Below are positions 20,096 to 28,285 of a stretch of DNA of 64,000 bases, piece after piece; positions within the stretch are counted from its first letter, which is position 1, and each line of letters begins with the position of its first letter. Made by a program: the position numbers and the translations under genes. Source of the DNA: Symsagittifera roscoffensis (lineage: Eukaryota > Xenacoelomorpha > Acoela > Convolutidae); NCBI RefSeq assembly GCF_963678635.1, contig NC_087064.1, positions 9,463,671 to 9,527,670 on the forward strand, in the 5' to 3' direction. Under the pieces are notes generated by a model that did not search any database, was not told the origin of the DNA, and saw only the letters and a program-made list of their open reading frames with translations.

Positions 20096-20867
20096 TCTGA
20101 AATAGCAACCTCCCATTCTCCTTTAAGATGGATTTGTTCCGGTAGAAAATTTGTAAGAAAAACTAAGACTTTTATTCGGATAACAATTACGAGAAGCATT
20201 AGAAACTAGCCCAATATTGAAAGAATCCATGACAACTGATCGTAGAAATTCAATTTTAAAAGAAACTTACTCTAATTTGAACCTTTTCCCAGCTCTTTCT
20301 CAGAAAAACGTCCCCGAATTTTTTCTTTTTCGAGATCTTTGATGATGTATGTAGGAGGTTTTTCTGTAGATATTGCCAAAATTTCAAAAATTTCATCTCC
20401 AAACTGTGGTTTGTATCCTTTTCGGAACGGAAAATTTTTTTTTGGAAGTTCTAATTCTCTCACCAATTTAGAATTTTGGTTTACAATATTTCATGAAAGA
20501 GTTGTTATACAAAATTGATAAAAAATCACTACTTTTCACATCTCTCGGAGAATTTCCAATTGATCGATTTTTGCAACAGTTCAATGTAGAAGCAAATTGC
20601 TGCATTTGAGAACAATTTTTTTACCTTGATCTTCAAAGTAACGATAACTTGTAACAAAGTAACGTTTTGAAAACTGAATTGCTCTCTTTGCAAATACAGC
20701 TTTAGTTTCACTCATTGTTGAGTTAACTTCAATGTCTTTATCCTTGCAAAATATTTCAAAAAATCCTCCATATTCTGTTCCTTTATCAACCCAAAGTTTT
20801 TCAGGAGTGTTTTTTTGGGAAATCATTTTTCTGAAAGCTTTTAAAGTGTCTTTGGCACTCTTTGTTT
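20096..20867. repeat. 5,351-bp Polinton core, truncated copy 3 (772 bp)
   Basis: Matches copy 1 positions 9394-10165 and stops abruptly inside the integrase core at TTTGTTT, after which the sequence switches to a T-rich tract (ACAACATTTT). Confidence 0.95.
20272..20867 (-). pseudogene. Polinton integrase, copy 3, truncated
   Basis: Carries only the C-terminal tail (20272-20466) and the second half of the core (20581-20826), including LWVDKGTEYGG and the same FAKRAIQ motif with Lys in place of the expected Glu. The first catalytic Asp and the N terminus are deleted. Confidence 0.85.
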
Positions 20868-21231
20868 ACAACATTTTTTTTTTCATTTTTTTTTTACAAC
20901 AAGCAAAAAGTGTTCACTTTTTTCAACAAAACGCAAAAAGTGTTTCATTTTTTCTTCAAAGTGCGAAATTTTTTTGAGTTATTTTGACAACATGCAACGT
21001 ACTATCAGACTTTTATTACTTGTGTACAATTTTTCTAGTGTTTTTCTAATATGGGTGCAAAAATTAATCAAGTTTCTTAAGATGTGTGCGAGTTCGGAGC
21101 GCTAAATTAGGTTCTAATTGTTTTTCAATGATTTACCCTGAACCTCTCATCTATTCTCATAATTAAATTAAAATGAAATTGAAGAAAATAATTAATTACA
21201 AAGAACAAAGTTAATACCAAACAACAATTGT
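20868..21231. other. T-rich low-complexity junction
   Basis: Starts with long T-runs and near-repeats of GCAAAAAGTGTT and GTGCGAAA, then ordinary AT-rich sequence. No gene seen. It marks the deletion joint between truncated copy 3 and the right part of the element. Confidence 0.5.
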
Positions 21232-21701
21232 TTACAAAAAACTTTTAATCAAAGAGCTGTCGAGCAGCAAAGAGTTCTGGAGGTTCTCTCTAGAACGCAG
21301 AGCTGGACGAGGTTCCATTGCTGATGGTTGTTGTGGAGGAGTGTTTTGAGGTGTCATTGTTTCGGAGAAACCCTCATCTCCATCTATTGTGATGGGTTTT
21401 TCGGCTGATCCTGCCTCCTCCCATGGAAAGAAGAAGTCATCGACTGGTTGAGCCACAACTCTTGAGTCACTTCCTCCACCATTTGCATTGTTCCATGTTG
21501 GTTCTCTGTGATGGGAACTTGCATCATATAATGCTTGTTGAAATCCCTTCCCATCACTTCCACCATGTGACATACTTGGATTGGGATGTCCATTCGGGCC
21601 AGAAAAACTCCAGGGACTGTTTCTCGAACTTGAATTTGTACTAGATCAGGCAAAAAATCTACAGAGTACTTAAGGTTGCTGTTTTGCACTGAGAAGATCA
21701 T
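21232..21701 (-). pseudogene. GC-richer possible cargo gene in two overlapping frames
   Basis: Frame a (21384-21701, ATG 21701, MIFSVQNSNLKYSVDFLPDL) looks like an ordered domain through ITENQHGTMQMV. Frame b (21232-21573, MSHGGSDGKGFQQALY) ends in an acidic and Pro-rich tail (EEAGSAEKPITIDGDEGFSE, MTPQNTPPQQPSAMEPRPAL). They overlap for 190 bp. Base composition is clearly richer in G+C than the surroundings. One reading is a single gene with an indel in the overlap, with the ordered start in frame a and the tail in frame b. The alternative is two real overlapping genes. I recognise no family. It lies between the truncated third core copy and the polymerase, and CCAAT-type repeats lie upstream. 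Confidence 0.4.
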
Positions 21702-21731
21702 TTTGAGCAACAGGTTGAGTAAAAGAGTAGA

Positions 21732-21890
21732 AACAAGAAAGAGCTGAGAGAGGGGTAGCTGACAAAAGATAAGTTGAAATTAGGGTATTTTGAGCTGAGA
21801 GAACAAGAAAGAGCCGAGAGAGGGGGTAGTTGATGAAAGATAAGTTGAAATTAGGGTAATTAGAGCTGAGAGAGGAGGTGGTTGACGGTG
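21732..21890. repeat. 70-bp tandem repeat, about 2.2 units
   Basis: Unit AACAAGAAAGAGCTGAGAGA followed by GATAAGTTGAAATTAGGGTA. Copies start at 21732 and 21802 and a partial unit follows. It lies just upstream (minus sense) of the possible cargo gene. Confidence 0.75.
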
Positions 21891-21995
21891 GTTTAGTTAA
21901 TAAAAAAAAAGATTTTTAGTTAGGGGTGAGGGTTACCTTCAACTGTAATGTGTAGGTTTAACCTATCAGAATTGATTTTCCTCATTTGGATTGCA

Positions 21996-22098
21996 GTCGT
22001 GTCCAATCAGATTCCAGCTTCTTTTTATGGAGTTCGCATATAAAAGTCGTGTCCAATCTAAAACGAAGCCCCATTTTAGGCATTGTCGTTTCCAATCA
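21996..22098. promoter_or_regulatory. three GTCGTGTCCAATC repeats with a TATA-like box
   Basis: GTCG(T)(G/T)TCCAATC occurs at 21996, 22046 and 22085. Each contains a CCAAT pentamer of the type bound by NF-Y in animals. CATATAAAA sits at 22037-22045. The repeats lie about 300-390 bp upstream of the minus-strand cargo frame and over 1.1 kb upstream of the polymerase. Promoter function is inference. Confidence 0.3.
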
Positions 22099-23240
22099 CA
22101 GAAAGGTTCATTTTTGTTCTAGTTAATGTATCGAATCAGACAAAATTTACCTTTTAAGGACTTAAATCTTCCAACTAAGAAAAAATATACACAAAAGCAA
22201 TCGCAAAAATTAAATGACAAAATAGTTGTTTGCTGTAAAAATAAGAAATATTGCCGATATGAATAACAAAAGATTGAAAATTGAAAAAAGAAGCACATCT
22301 TCAAGTCTTCTCATCAAGTTAATTGATTTTTTTCTATATAAATGATGAGGAATTGCTGATTTTGAGTAGATAGTCAAGTTTTTTGATTTTGATGTAGATT
22401 TGAGACGATAACTCAAATTGATGAATTTTTTAAAGCAAATCTCTCGAAAACTAATTCCAAACCGAATCAAGCAGGATTTTGAGCTTTGAAAATCCTTAAA
22501 AAATGAAGAAACAAAGAACTTTGCTGGGGAATTTTTATAAATTTGCTTATCGAGTAGGAAATGAAAAGAATCTTTGATATATTATCGTACGACTTTATTA
22601 TTAACTTCAATTTTGTTAAAATTTATTGAAAAAATTTCCTTGTGAGGTGTAGTTCAGCCGTAAGTTTGAAGCTTTGATGCGCAATTTGTGGATCAAAAAA
22701 ACTCTTTGATTGAGTAACTTTACCTAAACAGACCTTCACTTAGTCGGAGAACTCTGTTTTTGACAACATAAACGTCCAAAAATTTATGAAAAAAGTAAGA
22801 GTCAACATCTATTTCATCAATAAAAAAATCAATTGGAATTTTTTATTTTTTCTTGCAAAGTAACTCGAGGAAATTCAAATGTTTTTTGATAGACATTTTT
22901 CAAATAATGATTTAACTTTTGAAAAATGATAAACAGATCATTTCTAGAAAATGCTGCATTCTGATTGTTTATTTCCAACATACAGTGATACTAAAACATA
23001 ACTCAATTCTAATTGGTTGATTTTCACTAAGTAATAGTAAACAAAACTCATCTCATTTGATTTTCTTTTACATTAAAAGCAGTCGCTCTAAACTTTGTAT
23101 AACTGCTTCAAATTATTTTCAAAAATTTTCAACAATTCAAAGTCAGTATAAATTTGTTAATTTTCTTGGGACATCTTAAATCTCCCACTTTGACATGTAC
23201 CAAGTATCAATTCCTTCATATTGAGACTCCCATTTTTTAG
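22099..23240. other. spacer between possible cargo gene and polymerase
   Basis: AT-rich. Short minus-strand frames (22119-22470) are low complexity. The segment 22980-23090 contains a TCTAATTGGTTGATTTTC block that could be promoter sequence for the polymerase, but nothing more can be supported. Confidence 0.3.
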
Positions 23241-24569
23241 ATGCCGTCGCTGAATAGAAACGAGAAAGTGCAGTGTGGGGACTGTGGAAACATGTATGTT
23301 AGGGCGCATGCAGCTCGACACCTCAAAAACTGTTCTGAAGAGTTATTTCTTGTCAGGAATGTATGTATTCTAGTTACAATCAACAAAAAATGAATTATCA
23401 CCTAGCCAAAAAGCATGCTCCATCAACTTCCAAGCAATCAACGGTTTGTTCGTCTTGCGAGAAGGAATTTCCGACTTACTACTCAATCCATCAACATCGG
23501 ATAAAAGAACATGGAGCAAACAACGGAAGCCAAGTGATACGGGGAAGATGGAGAGAAACTCAAAGAAGAGTTAAGTGCTTGTCAGCATTTCCTGATGGAT
23601 ACTCAGATGAAGAATGGGAGGCATAAAGTTCTTAACTTTCAAATGTCAAAGTTAGATACCAAGAGTATCAACGAGAAGCTTGAGGAAGTCTTCAACAAGA
23701 TAGATTCTGCTGCAAAAATCAATATTGCTCTTGGATTTGTTCTTCCTAATGTCGATACCGGAGAATATCGATACTACTACGCACACGAAAACAATATTTT
23801 GTTCGAGAAATCGCATTTACTGTATACGAAAGCGGATTTGATTACAATCCAGGGAAAAGTTGAGAAGTTTGATATCGTGGAGCAATGCACTCAAGAACTT
23901 TGGAACACAAAATGGAGGTTAAATTTGATCACAAATGTCACTATTTTCGCTGCACTACTAAAAACACATCCCAATGGGATGTTCAGAGTCTGTCTTGCCT
24001 GAACCTTTACTGAAAAGCCATCTTTTATTGGATAAAGATAGACAACCATACAAAGTTCATATTTGCCTGTTCCGTGCGTTAACAATGTAACCGCAATGCT
24101 CATACATCTCAGCTGTTCACAGAGTTTTTATCAAATTCTGGACACGATCCGAAGAACTTTCGTGGAGTTTCATTCGATGATTTACCTCTTGTAGAAGGAA
24201 TAGTTGAACGTAACAAATCCAATTACAATTTTGACATTCAAGACGGAGAATATGTTGGAGAATCAGTGAGGCGAAGTGTTTGAAAGTGTGAAAAAACCGT
24301 GAAATTGCTGAGATTTAACACAACCACATCGTTCATACGAATGTTATTGATTCTTTTTTCAAGTGTTTCCGATGTCCTAGCTGTGACGCTTTCTTTTACA
24401 AATCAGATCACTTCAAAAAACACCTAATCAGATGTAAAGATAGAGTGCGACATATTTATCCCAAAAACGCGGACACACTACGGGAAACAATATTCGAGAA
24501 ATTGGATGGATTCAACATTCCCTATAATGAAGATCAGAAATTGTTTAGTAATTTAGTAATGTTGCAGTT

Positions 24570-24584
24570 TTTGACTTCGAATCG
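24570..24584 (+). other. polB exonuclease motif I (FDFES)
   Basis: Asp-x-Glu metal ligands of the proofreading domain, in a frame shifted relative to the sequence before it. The shifted frame stays open to the stop at about 24778. Confidence 0.75.
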
Positions 24585-24990
24585 ATTTGTGTTCCGACAG
24601 AAGAATTGGAAGCAACCGAAAAAACTACTTGGATTGGAAAACATGTCCCTATTTCCGTCTCAATATCTTCAAATTTGCAAGATGATCAAATTTTCTTATG
24701 TGAAAAAGATCCAGAACTCCTGATAACTGCTTTTGTTTCCAGCTTGGAACTTCTGGCTGAAAAAGCAACTTACAAATGAGAACCAAGTTTCAAGAATTGA
24801 GTCAAAAAAATTTTTTTTTGATAAACTCAACGCTAGAACTTAAAGTAAAATACCAGAAGTCTTCGATTATGAGGATAAATGTGTTGAGGATGGCGAGGAA
24901 GATGACATGTCGATGCAATTCTTAAGAATTCAAAAAAATTAGCTGATCGACTTGAAACAGCAAAAAAAGCGCTATGTTAAGACATTACCG

Positions 24991-25020
24991 GTGTTCGGCT
25001 TCAATAGCGGCAGATATGAT
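24991..25020 (+). other. polB exonuclease motif II (VFGFNSGRYD)
   Basis: Matches the Polinton form of the Exo II motif (Asn-x2-x-Tyr/Arg-Asp context) within the frame 24952-25155. Confidence 0.7.
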
Positions 25021-25800
25021 CTACACCTTATCAACCCTTTTTTGATAATACCTTATCATACATTATATGGGATGAAGAAATCGAACCAACAGTCATCAAA
25101 AAAGCAAATGATTTCATATCATTCAAATATGGAGATGTTCAGTTTCTGGACATAATGAAGTTTCTTGGAGGAGCAAAAACATTGGATTCGTTCTGAAGGT
25201 CTACAAAGCAAGTGAAACCAAAGGTTTTTTCTCGTACGATTGGTTTGACAGTCCAGACAAGCTTGACTGTACGGAATTGCTTCCAAATGAAGCCTTTTTC
25301 AGTAAACTGAGAAATCACAACTCTCTCGAGAAATACTTCAGCGATTATCAAAAATGGTTTAATGGAGGACTTGATCAACAAAGTGCGCTGAAAAAATTAC
25401 GAATTCTGTCAGTTCCACCAGCCGGTTTTGAAAATTACTCTTATTTGAAAAGCATCTGGGAACAACACAGCATGATTACTTTCAAAGACTTCATACAATG
25501 GTATAACAACAAAGATGTTGTTCCTGCTCTTGAAGCTTTGCAAAAAATGATAGAGTTTTACCATGATAGAGAATTGATATGTTGAAACTGGGATGCACGC
25601 TTCCAATTCTTGCAAATATCCGCTTACTCAAATCGACAAATCACAAACTCTACCCGTTCTTTGAAGGAGATAAGGATTTATGTGAGAAAATTAGAGCAGA
25701 CATGACGGGTGGTCCATCAATAGTTTTTACAGGAAAAGCTGTGGTCGATCAAACAAATAATCGTAACTCGTCAAATGCTTGCAAGATAAAAGTTGGAATT

Positions 25801-25824
25801 GACGCGAGCCAATCATATCCATTC
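25801..25824 (+). other. polB polymerase motif A (DASQSYPF)
   Basis: Catalytic Asp followed by the SxxxYP signature of family B polymerases. Ser occupies the position before Tyr where Leu is more usual. Confidence 0.8.
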
Positions 25825-26650
25825 CCAATGTGCCAAGAGATGCCGACCGGACTTTACACAAGATAGGAGTATGAATCCGAAACTGATCGATTTAAAACTA
25901 GAAATAACAGGACAATAAATTTCGAGAACATGGTAATGTCTTTCTATCAAGAGTTGAGACCAGAGTGTGAAATTGAGAGTTTTTACACAAACAGAAAGAT
26001 GAAGAAAATTGGCTGTTTCCATGTTGATGGCTACTGCAATCACTGTAAAACAGTTTTTAAGGCTATGGGTTACTACTATTACTTCTGCTTATGCCAAGAA
26101 ATCTGTCCATTGTTGTCAAAACCAGATATTGAAAGGGGAAACAATAAGTGAGAAATGGATGAGTTGAGACGAGAAAACATAAAATAAAAAGTTACAATAT
26201 TCAGAAAATTTGGGAGTGTTAGTGGTGGGAGCATTTCAAATCAGGTTTTTTAGTCAAGAATTATGTCAAGACAAATTTATCGTACAAAAGATCTCTGTCT
26301 ACTGATTCTTTACTTGAAAGTGCGATTTAATAGTTCCCGACGAGTTGAAGCCCATTATTTCAAATTTTCCTACAAAATTCAAAAACATTGACCTCTGCCG
26401 TAACGATATTGGAGATTACATGTAAAACTATGCCGAAGAAAACGAATTGCTGAAAAAACAACAACGAATGTTGATGTCCAGTTTTAAAATAGAGAACGGC
26501 ACAATCCTTACTCCCCTTCTTAACTTCTATCTAATTCTTGGACTTCAGTACAAACCTAGGAAATGTTTCAACAATTTTGTTCAATTTGTTGATAATGCAC
26601 GACGAGAAGGAGACGAGAATGCACACCCTGGAGATGTTGCTGAGACCATG

Positions 26651-26683
26651 AAGCTTCTCGGTAACAGTTCGTACGGTTATCAA
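26651..26683 (+). other. polB polymerase motif B (KLLGNSSYGYQ)
   Basis: Kx3NSxYG signature, intact, in the frame 26447-26794. Confidence 0.85.
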
Positions 26684-26952
26684 ATGATGGAAAGATTCAG
26701 ACACACTATAACCAAATATCTCGGCAATGAGAAGACACACAAAGCAATAAATGAGAAGTTTTTCAAGCGTTTGAATGTTGTGAAAAAAGACTGATTTGAC
26801 GTAGAACTATTAAAGTCAACAATTGAACATAGAGAACCAATTATTGTAGGCTTTTTCATACTTCAATACGCCAAACTTAGAATGTTGGAATCATACTACA
26901 ACTTCTTTTCCCAAAGTATTGCCATGAGAGTAAAATCGAGGAGTTGGAGATG

Positions 26953-26964
26953 GATACGGACTCT
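26953..26964 (+). other. polB polymerase motif C (DTDS)
   Basis: Intact DTDS with both catalytic Asp residues, in the final frame 26944-27456. Confidence 0.9.
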
Positions 26965-28079
26965 TTGTATCTAGCATTAGCAGAAGATAACCTGGACAAT
27001 TACATATTACCTGAGAAGAAAGCTCAGTGGACACTAATTTGTCAAAATGATTGTAGAAACGATTTTATAGCTGATGCAACTAAGAATTTTTTTCCACGTA
27101 CATGCTGCGCTGTTCACAAAAAGCACGACAAAATAGGACCTGGATTGTTTCGCTGCACTAAAATGTTGTGCGTATTCAGCAAGACGTATTGCTGCTATGA
27201 TAGTAAGAGCGACAAATTTAAATTTAGCAACAAAGGACTCAACAAAAGAACGCTAGAAGATACTGGGGATGGGCCAATGTCTAAATACAGGCAAGTTCAT
27301 GACGAAGCTGTAAATTTGAAGTCGACCAATCGCGGATTCAAAACCTCCAACCAATTAGTCGGAACATATGAACAAACTAAAAAAGGACTCAGTTACGTTT
27401 ACCCGAAAAGGGAAGTAATTAATGATGGAATATATACTAAGCCATCGAGTTTGTAAATTTAACCTGTAAATTGTAGTAAAATTTCATACGATGCAATGAT
27501 TTATAAGTTATTTAACTTTTCAACTATATTATAACAATTTACAGTAGTTTAAATTTTTTCGGAAAATTTTTTTTCTTCTTTGAAGTTTCAGTAGGTTTCA
27601 GCATAGTTTCAGGTAGATAGAAAGTAAGATTATCCAGTAAAATAGGTCAAAATATAGCTAATCCTATCGTGTTTTGATTTTTTTTTTGAAATTTTTTCGA
27701 TTTTTTGATAAAAATTCAAAGTTTTTACCCAAAAACTGTTACCATTGTTTTACCGTGTACCAAAAAACTAATTAAAAACACTTCATTCTACAATCCACAC
27801 GTAATTAACAATTATTTTTTTCAATTAGATAACGCGCGCCGAGTTTTTTGCGAAAAAATTAGACATTTTTACACAAAATACCGTTTTTCTTACCGTTATC
27901 TTACCATCACACTGAAACCTTATCATTCCCTATTTTAATACATTAGGAAACGTGCGCCGAGGAAACGCGCGCTCAATGAGTTCTTAAACCGCTACAATGA
28001 CTTTCTAATACATAGGGAAATCTATACACTATACATGGGAAATTCCGGCGCCGAAAAAAGTTACCATCTGAAACTTACC

Positions 28080-28190
28080 ATCTGAAACCTGGTAATTAGG
28101 AAACCTATTCCCTATTTTAGTACATTGGAAAACCTATTCCCTATTTTAAAACATTGGGAAACCTATTCCCTATCTTAATACATAGGTTGG
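28080..28190. repeat. about 34-bp subrepeats inside the right inverted repeat
   Basis: Three or more units of GGAAACCTATTCCCTATTTT with ACATTG linkers, mirroring 5567-5700. Confidence 0.75.
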
Positions 28191-28240
28191 TGACCGGATC
28201 CTCTACTCCCTATGTTATTACATGTGGGTCACCAACCACA

Positions 28241-28254
28241 CCCCCCCCCCCCCC
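28241..28254 (-). other. 14-nt C-tract near the right Polinton tip (G-tract on the other strand)
   Basis: C14 ending 25 bp from the element end; the mirror of G15 at 5530-5544. Confidence 0.8.
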
Positions 28255-28279
28255 ATGATCAGCCCCAACATATACTACT

Positions 28280-28285
28280 GTGTGA
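28280..28285. repeat. Polinton target-site duplication, right copy (GTGTGA)
   Basis: Five of six bases match the left copy, and it equals the GTGTGA found at the same position in uninterrupted array units (31876, 33628 region). Confidence 0.8.

Larger units (their letters stand above)
23241..27456 (+). pseudogene. Polinton protein-primed family B DNA polymerase (polB), heavily frameshifted
   Basis: Replicates the element by protein priming. It starts at ATG 23241 with a Cys/His N terminus (CGDCGNMYVRAHAARHLKNC) followed by further zinc-finger-like segments (TVCSSCEKEFPTYYSIHQHR at 23450-23510). The 3'-5' exonuclease motifs are visible: FDFES (24570-24584) and FGFNSGRYD (24994-25020). The polymerase motifs are GIDASQSYPF (motif A, near 25800), KLLGNSSYGYQ (motif B, 26651-26683) and MDTDSLYLAL (motif C, from 26950). 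It ends with a Cys-rich region (FPRTCCAVHKKHD) and a stop at 27456, next to the inverted repeat. I count at least ten frame changes or stops. It is therefore a pseudogene of usual length (about 1,400 codons) rather than a deletion product. Confidence 0.9.
5506..28279. mobile_element. Polinton/Maverick DNA transposon, 22.8 kb, decayed
   Basis: Bounded by inverted repeats of about 0.8 kb beginning AGTAGTATATGTTGGGG, and by a 6-bp target duplication as expected for this class. Contents are diagnostic of Polintons: retroviral-type integrase with a C-terminal tail domain, protein-primed family B DNA polymerase, adenovirus-type cysteine protease, FtsK/HerA-type packaging ATPase, and major and minor capsid protein remnants. 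All genes except the polymerase lie on the minus strand, and the polymerase reads plus at the right end. An internal 5,351-bp segment is duplicated in tandem with a partial third copy. Subtracting the extra copies gives about 16.7 kb. Frameshifts and stops interrupt every large gene, so this copy is probably not autonomous. Confidence 0.95.
27457..28279 (-). repeat. Polinton right terminal inverted repeat
   Basis: Reverse complement of the left repeat, starting directly after the polymerase stop. Its version has extra GC-rich inserts (for example CGCGCGCCGAG near 27831 and 27955) absent or mutated on the left. Confidence 0.9.

Noticed and set aside
9394-20867. Core duplication as a pure assembly artefact
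   Set aside because: Not fully excluded, but copies 1 and 2 differ by many substitutions and indels, including a copy-specific nonsense mutation, which argues against one sequence placed twice.
22640-22700. Possible tRNA-like stretch (GTGTAGTTCAGCCGTAAG)
   Set aside because: No matching acceptor stem or anticodon arm could be formed by eye.
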